Positions 25,798-35,372 of a stretch of DNA of 64,000 nt are shown in pieces. A program made the position numbers and the translations under genes. The stretch's first letter is position 1, and each line of letters opens with the position of its first letter. The notes beneath the pieces were generated by a model. It was not told the DNA's origin. It made no database searches and was given only the letters and a program-made list of their open reading frames with translations. Where the stretch lies: contig NZ_JAAATY010000031.1 in the NCBI RefSeq assembly GCF_013280595.1, positions 1 to 64,000 of the forward strand. Direction: 5' to 3'. The DNA comes from Kibdelosporangium persicum. GTDB lineage: Bacteria > Actinomycetota > Actinomycetes > Mycobacteriales > Pseudonocardiaceae.

Positions 25798-27056
25798 CAC
25801 TCGTTCGGCGTAGCGACTTCCTTATCAGCTCGGTAACGCCAGAACGCGGAGAGCCAGATGGCCGCGCCGACGGTCAGGACGATCACGAGGAATCCGCCGC
25901 CTGCCGAAGCGACGGTGGTGCCTGTGGCCGCGGCGGTCCAGCCGTGCGTGAGGTCGGCGAGCCGCGGCCCACCTGCGACGACGACGGTGAAGACGCCCTG
26001 CATCCGGCCGCGCATCTCATCCGGCGCGGCGGTCTGCAGGATCGACGACCGGTACACCGCGCTGACCATGTCGGCGGCACCGCCGATCGCGAGGAACACC
26101 ACGGCCAGCCACAGCGAGCCGGACAGACCGAACCCGGCCATCGCGGCACCCCAGACGCACACCGCGACGATCACGCCGACACCGTGCCGGTTGATCTTCG
26201 ACAGCCAGCCGGACGCCAGCCCCATCACGAACGCGCCGAGCGGAATCGCGGCGTACAACCACCCGAGCGCGACGCCACCACCCGGCGGATCACCGAACGT
26301 ACGCTCGGCCATCTCCGGAAACAGGGCACGCGGCATGCCCGCGACCATCGCGATGATGTCCACGAGGAACGACGCGAGCAGCACGGACCGCCCTGCGAGA
26401 TACCGGAATCCGTCGGCGACGTCGCGCAGCCCGGCCCGTCTGATCTCCCCGCTGAGCGGTGGCAACGGTGGCAGGCGCCACACCGCCCACATCGCCAGGA
26501 TCAGCGCGACCGAGTCGATCAGGTACAACGTGGACAGACCGAGGACCGGCAGCAGCACACCGGCCAGCAGCGGGCCGAGCACCGAGCCGAACGTGAAGAC
26601 CGTTGAGCCCAATGCCATCGCGGACGGCATCAGCTCGGCGGGCACCAGCCGGGCGATCGCGGCCGAGCGGGTCGGCATGTTGACCGCGAAGAACGACTGC
26701 TGCAATCCCAGCAACAGCAGGACGATCCAGACCGAGTTCAGCTCCATCGCGGCCTGCAGCCACAGCAGCACCGAGCTCAGCGCGATGCCGGAGTTGGTGA
26801 TCAGCAGCAGTTTGCGGCGGTCCATCATGTCGGCGATCGCGCCGCCCCACAGCCCGAAGACCAGCAGCGGCACCAGCGCGACCGCGCCGGTCAGTCCGAC
26901 AAAACCGGACGATCCGGTCAGATCGAACACCTGCTTGGGTACGGCGACCGCGGTGAGCTGCGCGCCCATGGACGTGACCGCCGTGGACATCCATAACCGG
27001 CGATAAGGCCGTACACGCAGGGGGCGAACGTCCATCACCAGGTCACGTAGGGCCAC
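25797..27056 (-). CDS. MFS transporter
   Basis: A 419-residue major-facilitator exporter with about 12 TM segments, of the EntS/MFS_3-like group. Cytoplasmic loop GGAIADMMDRRKLLL matches the conserved loop 2-3 motif. Start GTG 27056 lies 8 nt after TAAGCT, a possible -10, without a ribosome site. About 160 bp upstream is a leftward damage-type promoter motif (27238-27216), so a second, inducible promoter is possible. It is translationally coupled to the APC permease. Substrate unknown. Confidence 0.87.
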   Translation of the reverse strand: MALRDLVMDVRPLRVRPYRRLWMSTAVTSMGAQLTAVAVPKQVFDLTGSSGFVGLTGAVALVPLLVFGLWGGAIADMMDRRKLLLITNSGIALSSVLLWLQAAMELNSVWIVLLLLGLQQSFFAVNMPTRSAAIARLVPAELMPSAMALGSTVFTFGSVLGPLLAGVLLPVLGLSTLYLIDSVALILAMWAVWRLPPLPPLSGEIRRAGLRDVADGFRYLAGRSVLLASFLVDIIAMVAGMPRALFPEMAERTFGDPPGGGVALGWLYAAIPLGAFVMGLASGWLSKINRHGVGVIVAVCVWGAAMAGFGLSGSLWLAVVFLAIGGAADMVSAVYRSSILQTAAPDEMRGRMQGVFTVVVAGGPRLADLTHGWTAAATGTTVASAGGGFLVIVLTVGAAIWLSAFWRYRADKEVATPNE

Positions 27057-27179
27057 GTCCCAGAAGCTTAGGACCCCTAACCATTTCGGCGAACGTGATT
27101 TTCACCCCCGGCAGCCCTCGCCCTGCCAACCAGGCCATGTCCCCATCAGACCCGCCGGAACCGCCATCCCCACCCAATC

Positions 27180-27238
27180 CGACAAATCCCGCCATTCAGG
27201 GGAGCCCTTGATTTCACGTTAGCGCGGAGGTCCGACAA
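27180..27238 (-). repeat. 59-bp cassette copy B with damage-type promoter
   Basis: Second copy of the cassette at 22678. Read leftwards: TTGTCGGAC-N8-TAACGT (27238-27216), then GGGCTCCCCTGAATGGCGGG. The opposite hairpin arm seen beside copy A is missing here. It lies upstream of the MFS gene and in the same orientation. Confidence 0.75.
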
Positions 27239-27307
27239 TTCACCCGCGCACGACCGGCCAGTCACCCAGGGCACCGACGGCCGGCTGGAAAACCCTGAAC
27301 ACGACGA

Positions 27308-27335
27308 CGCCCCCGGTCCAAGCTGACCGGGGGCG
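27308..27335. terminator. pdxH terminator hairpin
   Basis: Perfect 11-bp stem CGCCCCCGGTC / GACCGGGGGCG with loop caagct, 16 bp past the pdxH stop. No T tract, as is common in actinobacteria. Confidence 0.7.
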
Positions 27336-27350
27336 TGCGTCCAAGACGGG

Positions 27351-28022
27351 TCACGGGCCGAGGCGCTCGACCTTCCAACCGTCGCGCGTCAGCTTGTAAC
27401 GCAACCGGTCGTGCATGCGGTTACGGCGGCCCTGCCAGAACTCGACGATCTCCGGCCGGATCCGCCAGCCGCCCCAGTGCGGGGGTACGGGTACCTCTTC
27501 GGCGTCGGCGAACTGGCGCTGGATGTTGGCCAGGGAGGAGTCCAGGGTGTGCCGGCTGTTGACCACGACGGACTGCGGCGAGGCCCAGGCGCCGAGCTGC
27601 GACTCGCGTGGACGGCTGGCCCAGTAGGCGGCGGTCTCGGCGGCGTCGACCTTCTCCACAGTGCCGCGGACGTGTGCCTGGCGCTGCAAGGAGTACCAAG
27701 GGAAAGTGGCCGAGGCGTAGCGGGTGGCCATGAGCTCATGGCTCTTGGTGGACGTGTAGTTGGTGAAGAACACGACACCGCGCTCGTCGAGTCCCTTGGC
27801 CAACACGGTCCGTGACGACGGCCTGCCCTGCGGATCGGCGGTGGCCAGCACCATCGCGTTCGGTTCGACCACCCCTTGCTGTGCAGCCTGGTCGAGCCAG
27901 TACTGCAACTGCTCGTACCACGTCGCCGCCAGCTCGGATTCGTCGAGACTGCCGCCTTCGTAGTGCGCACGCATCGTCGGTAGGTCGAGCGTGATGTTGG
28001 ACGTGATGTCGGCGTCCGTCAT
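27351..28022 (-). CDS. pdxH: Pyridoxamine 5'-phosphate oxidase
   Basis: A 222-residue FMN enzyme that oxidises pyridoxamine or pyridoxine 5'-phosphate to pyridoxal 5'-phosphate. Motifs: VLATADPQGRPSSRTVLAKG (FMN binding, near residue 60), FFTNYTSTKSHEL, FPWYSLQRQ, and the C-terminal signature EFWQGRRNRMHDRLRYKLT with PPHWGGWRI. Start ATG 28022 is 8 nt after GGAGGG; an upstream in-frame ATG lacks this. It supplies PLP, needed by SerC and other enzymes in the window, but is monocistronic. Confidence 0.95.
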   Translation of the reverse strand: MTDADITSNITLDLPTMRAHYEGGSLDESELAATWYEQLQYWLDQAAQQGVVEPNAMVLATADPQGRPSSRTVLAKGLDERGVVFFTNYTSTKSHELMATRYASATFPWYSLQRQAHVRGTVEKVDAAETAAYWASRPRESQLGAWASPQSVVVNSRHTLDSSLANIQRQFADAEEVPVPPHWGGWRIRPEIVEFWQGRRNRMHDRLRYKLTRDGWKVERLGP

Positions 28023-28136
28023 GCCTATCACCCTCCGCCTCGGGATCTCCTTGGTTCCCAAGGACGTTACGGGTTCCGGGCGTCCGGAGAAACAGCACGA
28101 ACGGTGATTACACCCACGCGGAGCGAACGAAATCGA

Positions 28137-28840
28137 TCAACCAGATCGATTCAGCAAGCCGATCATGCGCTGGGCGGCGACCGCGTCGTGGGCCAGCGCG
28201 GTCGCCAGCGACCCACCGGCGGCCAGCGGCACGAGCGAGCACCATTCCCCGGCGACGGCCGAAGGCGGATCTTCATAGCCCACACGGAGATCAGTCGCGA
28301 GCACACGCCGCCCGGCGAGCACGGCCGGGCTCGCGATCAACGAGTCGATCTCCAGCCGTTGGCTGAGCACCGGGCGCTCGCCGCGGCGGACGGTCGTCTC
28401 GCTGGTCAGCCGGCCCGGGGATTCGCCTTCCCGGCCGAGGACAAGCATTTCCCGCACGATCAACCGGGCGGACGGTTCCAACGATCCGGTGAAGACCGCC
28501 GCGTGATGCGCACGCTGCGTGACCACCGTGGCTTCCGGCAAGTACTCCACTGTGGACCCCTCGGCCGCCTCGACGTGCACGGTGAACCGGCTCAGCGCGG
28601 GCTTGGGCCCGGGCAACACGAGACTCGCGGCCACACCGGCGATCCGCAACGCCGCGCCGGGCCCCGCGATCAGGGTCAGGTCGAGTTCGTCGCCGCCGAG
28701 CGGGGCCGACGCCGAGTTGACCAGATGCACCAGACCTGGTTTGCCACGATGCGGAACGAGAGTGAGCGGGGACTGGGATCGCAGTTCCCGCAACACTGTC
28801 CGCCCGTCGACCAGCTCGGCGACGACCCGCGCGTGCGCCT

Positions 28841-28844
<4 letters not shown>
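28137..28844 (-). CDS. ureD: Urease accessory protein UreD
   Basis: A 235-residue UreD/UreH protein, the scaffold that binds apo-urease and recruits UreF-UreG for nickel delivery. Conserved segments: [16 protein letters not shown] (near residue 40), [15 protein letters not shown] and [22 protein letters not shown] overlaps the ureG stop (ATGA). It is last in the operon; a short 8-bp stem (28131-28151) overlaps its stop codon and may be a weak terminator. Confidence 0.92.
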
Positions 28845-29525
<681 letters not shown>

Positions 29526-29536
<11 letters not shown>

Positions 29537-30191
29537 AGAGACGCACCTCTTCCTTGTGATGACGCACATGCGCCTCCGCCAACAAATCCAGCCCCGGCGC
29601 TCCCGGGCCGGGCAGGTCGGCGGGTGGCAGACCGGCCACGGACACCGCACGGTCGGCGACGGCCTGGATCGCCTCACCGAGCCGGGTCACTTGCGCGTTC
29701 ACCGCGAACGGATCCAGGCCCAGCAACCGGATCGCCGCGCTCGCGGGCCCGCTCACCGAAAGGTACGCGGCCGTCAACGCGGCATCGGCCGACGATCCCC
29801 CGGCGATGCCGGTCAGCGCACCGAGGACGATCGCGTGGTGTGGCCGAGGAGTGGCCTGTACCAAGGAATCCAGCACTGGTGACGGCCACGCTCGACGACC
29901 CGCGCGAACGGTGGCGCGGCCTTGTGCTCGCGAAGCCTCGCGTTGAGCGGGCGACGGCGTCCGCGCGTCCAGCTCCTCGTCCAAAGTAGACCATTCGTGG
30001 CACTTGACCGAAGCCGCGGCGAAGATCGCGGCCAGCTCCCCGGCCGTGCGCAGGCGTCCGGCCAGGAACAGGCCCAGCGACCGGATGTCGCTGACGAGCC
30101 CGCGCGCGGCGGCCTCCTCGAGACCGCCGGAGTGCACGTGCCCGCCGCCCGGGAACCGGGAGTCGGACAGGACGAGCGCGACGGTGTGCAT
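29526..30191 (-). CDS. ureF: Urease accessory protein UreF
   Basis: A 221-residue all-helical UreF, which bridges UreD and UreG and acts as a fidelity factor for nickel insertion. Typical opening [20 protein letters not shown] and the later [20 protein letters not shown]. Its ATG forms TGATG with the ureC stop (1-bp overlap), and its 3' end contains the ureG ribosome site and TTG start. Confidence 0.92.
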
Positions 30192-31909
30192 CAGAACAAG
30201 AAGTAGCGTTGTGCCATCGGCAGTTCCGCCACCGGCCGTGGTTCGATCAGCTCGCCGTCGACGTGCACCGCGAAGCTGTCCGCGTCCACCCGGACGTCCG
30301 GCATCGCGTCGTTGAGCAGCATGTCCGACTTGCGCACGTTGCGCGTGCTGCTCACAGCGACCAGTTCCCGGCCGATACCGAACACGTCGGCCACATCGGA
30401 CTCCAGCGCCTCCGGCGCGACGAAGTGCAGTCCGCTGGCGAGCGCGACCGAAGGCGCGGCGCCGAACATCGGCCTGGCGTAGACCGGTTGCGGGGTGGGG
30501 ATCGAGGCGTTCGCGTCGCCCATCGCCGCCCACGCCGTGAATCCGGCCTTCAGCACGACGTGCGGCCGGACACCGAAGAACTTCGGTTCCCACAGCACGA
30601 GGTCCGCCAGCTTGCCGACCTCGACCGAGCCGACCCACTTGTCGATGCCGTGCGCGATCGCGGGATTGATCGTGTATTTGGCGACATATCGACGCGCCCG
30701 CATGTTGTCCGCGGCCGTGTCACCGGGCAGCGATCCGCGGCGGTCCTTCATCACGTGCGCGGTCTGCCACGTCCGGATGATCACCTCGCCGATCCGGCCC
30801 ATCGCCTGGGAATCCGAGCTGATCATCGAGATCGCACCCATGTCGTGCAGCACGTCCTCGGCCGCGATCGTGGTCGGCCGGATCCGGGACTCGGCGAACG
30901 CCAGGTCCTCGGGCACCGAAGGATTCAGGTGATGGCACACCATGAGCATGTCCAGGTGCTCGTCCAGGGTGTTCGCGGTGTGCGGACGCGTCGGGTTCGT
31001 CGACGACGGCAGCACGTTCGGCTCGGAGACCACGCGGATGATGTCCGGCGCGTGCCCGCCGCCCGCGCCCTCGGTGTGGTACGCGTTGATCGACCGGCCG
31101 CCGATCGCCTCCAAAGTGGACTCGACGAACCCGGCTTCGTTCAGGGTGTCGGTGTGGATCGCGACCTGCACGCCGGACTCGCCGGCGACGGTCAGGCACG
31201 CGTCGATCGCGGCCGGGGTCGTGCCCCAGTCCTCGTGCAGCTTGAAACCACCGGCGCCGCCACGCAGTTGCTCGCGCAGGCCTTCCTGGCTGACCGTGTT
31301 CCCCTTGCCCAGCAACATGACATTGACGGGCTGTGCCTGCATTGCCTGAAGCATCCGGCCGAGGTTCCACGCTCCCGGCGTGACCGTGGTGGCCTTGCTG
31401 CCTTCCACCGGGCCGGTGCCGCCGCCGATCATCGTGGTCAGGCCCGAAGCCAGCGCTTGGTCGGTCAGCTGCGGGCAGATGAAGTGCACGTGGCAGTCGA
31501 TGCCGCCCGCGGTCAGGATCTTCCCGTTGCCCGCCAGGACTTCCGTGGACGGGCCGACCACCAGCGCCGGGTCGACGCCGGCCATCACGTCGGGGTTGCC
31601 CGCTTTGCCGATGCCGACGATCCTGCCGTCCCGCACGCCGACGTCGGCCTTGACCACGCCCCAGTGATCCAGGATCACCACGCCGGTGATCACCAGGTCG
31701 GGCGCGCCGTCCGCCCGGGTCGCCATGCCCTGGCCCATCGACTCGCGGATCACCTTGCCGCCGCCGAAGATCACCTCGTCGCCCGCGCCGGCGCCCATGC
31801 TGCGGTCCTCGGTGACCTCGATCAGCAGGTTCGTGTCCGCCAGCCGGATCCGGTCGCCGGTGGTCGGGCCGAAGAGCTCGGCGTACCGCTCACGATCGAT
31901 CGAGGTCAC
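30191..31909 (-). CDS. ureC: Urease alpha subunit
   Basis: The 572-residue catalytic subunit hydrolysing urea to ammonia and carbamate. The nickel-centre residues are all visible: HVHF (two His), the carbamylated Lys in [17 protein letters not shown] and [12 protein letters not shown] (His ligands), plus the active-site flap [20 protein letters not shown] with the Cys and His. GTG 31909 is 7-8 nt after AAGGAG and sits inside the ureB 3' end (20-bp overlap). Full length, no lost key residues. Confidence 0.97.
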   Translation of the reverse strand: MTSIDRERYAELFGPTTGDRIRLADTNLLIEVTEDRSMGAGAGDEVIFGGGKVIRESMGQGMATRADGAPDLVITGVVILDHWGVVKADVGVRDGRIVGIGKAGNPDVMAGVDPALVVGPSTEVLAGNGKILTAGGIDCHVHFICPQLTDQALASGLTTMIGGGTGPVEGSKATTVTPGAWNLGRMLQAMQAQPVNVMLLGKGNTVSQEGLREQLRGGAGGFKLHEDWGTTPAAIDACLTVAGESGVQVAIHTDTLNEAGFVESTLEAIGGRSINAYHTEGAGGGHAPDIIRVVSEPNVLPSSTNPTRPHTANTLDEHLDMLMVCHHLNPSVPEDLAFAESRIRPTTIAAEDVLHDMGAISMISSDSQAMGRIGEVIIRTWQTAHVMKDRRGSLPGDTAADNMRARRYVAKYTINPAIAHGIDKWVGSVEVGKLADLVLWEPKFFGVRPHVVLKAGFTAWAAMGDANASIPTPQPVYARPMFGAAPSVALASGLHFVAPEALESDVADVFGIGRELVAVSSTRNVRKSDMLLNDAMPDVRVDADSFAVHVDGELIEPRPVAELPMAQRYFLF

Positions 31910-32204
31910 CGGACCACTCCTTCCGAAGCCCTGGCACCGTGCGGTTTCCCGCGATCGGCACGAGGTCCACCTCGCGCTCGACGCCTGGTTCGAAGCGCAC
32001 CGACGTGCCCGCGGGCACGTCGAGCCGGTGGCCCCACGCGGCCTCACGGTCGAAATCCAGCCCCGGATTGACCGCGGCGAAGTGGTAGTGCGAGCCGACC
32101 TGCACCGGCCGGTCGGCGGTGTTGCGGACCGTGAGGCGGACGCGGGGCCTGCCCGGGTTCAGCTCGATCGGCTCGTCGGCCGGGATGATCTCGCCTGGAC
32201 GCAC
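31890..32204 (-). CDS. ureB: Urease beta subunit
   Basis: A 104-residue UreB with the family pattern [38 protein letters not shown] and [17 protein letters not shown]. Structural subunit around UreC. GTG start preceded by GGGAG. Separate ureA and ureB, as in most bacteria, rather than fused. Confidence 0.95.
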   Translation of the reverse strand: MRPGEIIPADEPIELNPGRPRVRLTVRNTADRPVQVGSHYHFAAVNPGLDFDREAAWGHRLDVPAGTSVRFEPGVEREVDLVPIAGNRTVPGLRKEWSGDLDRS

Positions 32205-32213
32205 CTGGGCTCC

Positions 32214-32516
32214 CTAGATGATCGGGTCGTGCACGGTGACGAGCTTCGTGCCGTCCGGGAAGGTGGCCTCGACCTGCACCGCGTCCACCATCTCCGGCAC
32301 GCCGTCGAGCACCTGGTCACGGCTGAGCACGTGCCGTCCGCTCTCAACCAGGTCGGTGACCGTGCGGCCGTCGCGCGCGCCCTCCAGCACGTGGTCGGTG
32401 ATCAACGCGACCGCTTCCGGGTAGTTCAGCTTCACGCCCCGGTCCAGCCGCCTGCGGGCGACGTCGGCCGCCACGTGGATCAGCAGCTTGTCCCGTTCGT
32501 GCGGGGTCAGGTGCAT
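32214..32516 (-). CDS. ureA: Urease gamma subunit
   Basis: A 100-residue Ure[40 protein letters not shown] and the C-terminal [18 protein letters not shown]. First gene of ureABCFGD. The start is 6 nt after a TAGACC-like hexamer with no ribosome site, so the operon may begin with a leaderless ureA. No nickel permease or UreE gene is present in the window. Confidence 0.95.
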   Translation of the reverse strand: MHLTPHERDKLLIHVAADVARRRLDRGVKLNYPEAVALITDHVLEGARDGRTVTDLVESGRHVLSRDQVLDGVPEMVDAVQVEATFPDGTKLVTVHDPII

Positions 32517-32596
32517 GACGAAGGTCTATCACCGCACCGGGCCTGTGTCCCGATCTGGAAACACAGGTGTAACTCGGAGCGGGCGCTGCCCCTGAA

Positions 32597-32650
32597 ACCC
32601 CTCGTGAGTGTTTATCAGTGTTAGAACACGGATAAACACTCACGAGGGGT
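32597..32650. repeat. Dispersed palindrome, copy 3
   Basis: 20-bp perfect arms ACCCCTCGTGAGTGTTTATC and complement, with an inner GTGTT-AGA-AACAC-like stem. Located between the ureA start and the 3' end of the cyclodeaminase-like gene, 8 bp past that gene's stop. Confidence 0.92.
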
Positions 32651-32658
32651 CGCTGCTG

Positions 32659-33606
32659 TCACAGCGGCACGTCGACGCCGACGCCCAGCTCGGCAGCCCG
32701 GCGCAACACGTGGTCGGCGGCGTACAGGTCCTCGGTGGCGATGCCCAGCGACCGGAACATCGTGATCGCGTCCGGACCGGAGCGGCCGGTGGCCTTGCCG
32801 ATCAGCAGGTCCCCGAGTTCACCGCGGACGTCCGGCGGGTCGATCTGGAACTCCTTGGCCTCGCCTTGGACGGACTGCATCGCGTCGACGTAGAGCTCGG
32901 CTGCCTTGGCGGTTCGCGTGTCGACTTCCTGATGGTGCACGGTGCTCGCGCCCACGGCGTTGACGTGCGTGCCGGGACTGAGCCAATCCCGTTGCACGAC
33001 AGGCTCTTTCGAAGTCGTCACGGTCACGACGATGTCCGCGTCCCGGACGGCTTGCTCGGCGCTGCCGACTGCTTTCAGGTCGAAGGCGACGTCCATCCGC
33101 TCCACCAGCGCGGGCGCGGATCGCGGCGAGAACACGCGCGCTTCTTTGATGTCCCGGACCAGAGGAATGGCGCGCAGATGCGCCTCGGCCTGCACACCGG
33201 CGCCGATGATCGCGAGCGTTTCGGCGTTTTCCCTGGCCAGCAACCGGGTCGCCAAGGCGGACACCGCGGCGGTCCGGATTTCGGTGATCGCCGAAGCGTT
33301 CAGAAAAGCCAGCGGCTCGCCGGTGACACCGTCGAAGAGGATGACCGCGCCCTGGTGCGTGTCCATCCCGCGTCCCGGATTGTCCGGCACGATGCACAAC
33401 AGTTTTGTGCCGAAGATCGCGTGTTCCCCGCCACGGTAAGCGGGCATCCACACACCGAACGCATTCGTGGCGGACGGCGTGAACACTTTCCGCAGCGGCT
33501 GCTCGACCAGGCCCTCCGCCCTGGCGCGGAGGGCCGCGGCCATCACCTCGACGCACTCGCTCATCGGCAGTGCGCGGTGGACGTCCGCCGCGGAGAGGAT
33601 TTGCAT
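32659..33606 (-). CDS. Ornithine cyclodeaminase / mu-crystallin family protein
   Basis: A 315-residue NAD(P)-dependent enzyme. Rossmann motif LAIIGAGVQAEAHLRAI (near residue 130) and family segments GTKLLCIVPDNP, GAVILFDGVTGEPLAFLNAS and ALATRLLA. Members deaminate ornithine to proline, dehydrogenate alanine or reduce cyclic imines (ketimine reductase); sequence alone does not tell which. Its 3' end meets palindrome copy 3. A GATAGT -10-like box lies 9 nt before the ATG. Confidence 0.9.
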   Translation of the reverse strand: MQILSAADVHRALPMSECVEVMAAALRARAEGLVEQPLRKVFTPSATNAFGVWMPAYRGGEHAIFGTKLLCIVPDNPGRGMDTHQGAVILFDGVTGEPLAFLNASAITEIRTAAVSALATRLLARENAETLAIIGAGVQAEAHLRAIPLVRDIKEARVFSPRSAPALVERMDVAFDLKAVGSAEQAVRDADIVVTVTTSKEPVVQRDWLSPGTHVNAVGASTVHHQEVDTRTAKAAELYVDAMQSVQGEAKEFQIDPPDVRGELGDLLIGKATGRSGPDAITMFRSLGIATEDLYAADHVLRRAAELGVGVDVPL

Positions 33607-33786
33607 GCACGCAGGACTATCACACTGAATCGTTCACGGAATCGTGACACAAGCCACGGCGCGCGTCATTGCGGACACCGGCCCGGGAGGAGAAGTGTTT
33701 GGGTTGAGCCCGCGCAGTGTCGCCGACTCGTATCCGGACGCCGGCGCGGCGCGTATCAAGTCGGGGTTTCGGAAAGGCGACCGCGT

Positions 33787-34932
33787 ATGTCGACACCAAC
33801 AGTGAATTCATCGCACGTCGGCTCCGAGGACGACGGTTACAAACCGGGTCTCGAGGGAGTCATCGCGTTCCGCACGCAGATCGCCGAGCCCGACCGGGAC
33901 GGCGGCGCGTTGCGGTACCGCGGCGTGGACATCGAGGACCTGGTCGGGCACGTGACGTTCGGCAACGTCTGGGCGTTGCTGGTGGACGGCCGGTTCGGGC
34001 CCGGACTGCCGCCCGCCGAGCCGTTCCCGATCCCGGTGCACACGGGGGACGTCCGGGTGGACGTCCAGGCCGCGCTGGCGATGCTGGCGCCGATCTGGGG
34101 ATTCCAGCCCCTGCTGGACATCACGGACCTCGAAGCCCGCGCGCAACTGGCCCGCGCGTCGGTGATGGCACTGTCCTATGTAGCGCAGTCGGCCCGCGGG
34201 ATCGGCCACCCGGCGGTGCCGGAAAGCCGGATCAACGAGTGCGAGACGATCACCGAGCGCTTCATGACCCGCTGGCGTGGCGAGCCGGATCCCGCGCACA
34301 TCAAGGCGATCGACGCGTACTGGGTGTCCGCGGCCGAGCACGGCCTGAACGCGTCCACGTTCACCGCACGTGTCATCGCCTCGACCGGCGCGGACGTGGC
34401 GGCGGCACTGTCCGGCGGAATCGGCGCGATGTCCGGCCCACTGCACGGCGGCGCGCCCGCCCGCGTGCTGCCGATGATCGAAGCGGTCGAGCGTTCCGGG
34501 GACGCCCGCGGGTTCGTGAAGGGCATCCTCGACCGGCGTGAACGGCTGATGGGCTTCGGCCACCGGGTCTACCGGGCCGAGGACCCGCGCGCCCGCGTGC
34601 TTCGGCGTACGTGCCGCGAGCTCGGAGCGGCACGCTACGAGGCCGCGGCGGCTCTGGAAGAAGCCGCGCTGGCGGAGTTGCGCGAACGCCGCCCAGACCG
34701 CGCGATCGAGACGAACGTCGAGTTCTGGGCCGCGGTGATCCTGGACTTCGCCGAGGTCCCGCCGCACATGATGCCCGCGATGTTCACGTGCGCCCGGACG
34801 GCCGGCTGGTGCGCGCACATCCTCGAGCAGAAGCAGACCGGCAAGCTGATCCGCCCCTCCGCCCGGTACACCGGGCCCGAGCCGCGGCGCCCGGACGAGG
34901 TCGACGGCTGGGACTCCATCGCCCACCACTGA
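33787..34932 (+). CDS. citA: Second citrate synthase (citA-like)
   Basis: A 381-residue citrate synthase-like protein, shorter than GltA and lacking its N-terminal extension. Opening GLEGVIAFRTQIAEPDRDGG then ALRYRGVDIEDLV, with active-site segments GPLHGGAPARVLPMI, MGFGHRVYRAEDPRA and an ETNVEFWAAV region in which the usual catalytic Asp position reads NVEF, i.e. Glu instead of Asp. It corresponds in place and type to mycobacterial citA (citrate synthase 2). Whether it makes citrate or methylcitrate, or is less active because of the Asp-to-Glu change, cannot be told. GGAAAGG precedes the ATG. Confidence 0.88.
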   Translation: MSTPTVNSSHVGSEDDGYKPGLEGVIAFRTQIAEPDRDGGALRYRGVDIEDLVGHVTFGNVWALLVDGRFGPGLPPAEPFPIPVHTGDVRVDVQAALAMLAPIWGFQPLLDITDLEARAQLARASVMALSYVAQSARGIGHPAVPESRINECETITERFMTRWRGEPDPAHIKAIDAYWVSAAEHGLNASTFTARVIASTGADVAAALSGGIGAMSGPLHGGAPARVLPMIEAVERSGDARGFVKGILDRRERLMGFGHRVYRAEDPRARVLRRTCRELGAARYEAAAALEEAALAELRERRPDRAIETNVEFWAAVILDFAEVPPHMMPAMFTCARTAGWCAHILEQKQTGKLIRPSARYTGPEPRRPDEVDGWDSIAHH

Positions 34933-34942
34933 GATCGATTCG

Positions 34943-34978
34943 CGATGCGGCATCAGGGTGCTCCCCGATGCCGCATCG
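34943..34978. terminator. citA-like terminator hairpin
   Basis: Perfect 12-bp stem CGATGCGGCATC / GATGCCGCATCG with a 12-nt loop, 10 bp past the stop codon. Confidence 0.75.
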
Positions 34979-35318
34979 AGGCATTCAGGCGGAACAGAAG
35001 GCATTCCCGGACTTCGCGGCTGGTCCCTGACCAGAGCGCCAAGAGATGACGAAGGCGCCAGAACTGACCGAGCAGAAGCCAAGACCAAGACGCTAAAGCC
35101 GAGGCCGAACAAACCCGGTCGAGCCGTCCAACACCGCCCCCAACCATCCCCCACCACTCCCGGGGGGCGACCCCGAACCCATTCTACCGGTGGTAGCGCG
35201 TGGGCAAAGGGCTACCGAGCGGTTGTGGACAACCAGATTCGCGAACGGACCGTTCGTACGGATTGGCGGCATCAACGGGTCCGGATTCCGGCCGGCCCTG
35301 GCGCGACCTGGCCGCTGT

Positions 35319-35358
35319 GGTGAACATTTCTGTACAGTTGTGAACAGAGATGTTCACC
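35319..35358. promoter_or_regulatory. Long inverted repeat before the P450 gene
   Basis: 15-bp arms GGTGAACATTTCTGT and ACAGAGATGTTCACC (one mismatch) around 10 nt. GTGAACA occurs three times here (35320, 35340 and inverted at 35351). A -10-like TACAGT (35333-35338) lies within it, so a bound regulator would block transcription. No cognate regulator gene is adjacent apart from the downstream response regulator. Confidence 0.6.
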
Positions 35359-35372
35359 ACGGAGGGATCACA

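Larger units (their letters stand above)
34933..35372. other. Gap with terminator and P450 control region
   Basis: Contains the citA-like terminator (34943-34978), about 200 bp with nothing identifiable, then a cluster of palindromes before the P450 gene: GGTTGT-GG-ACAACC (35221-35234), CGAACGG-A-CCGTTCG (35242-35256) and a long inverted repeat (35319-35358). A GGTAGCGCGTGGG stretch at 35192 matches part of the 59-bp cassette and may be a decayed copy. Confidence 0.6.

Noticed and set aside
30209-32071. Long plus-strand frame of about 620 codons
   Set aside because: Antisense to ureC, low-complexity His/Arg/Val translation; a shadow of the urease gene.
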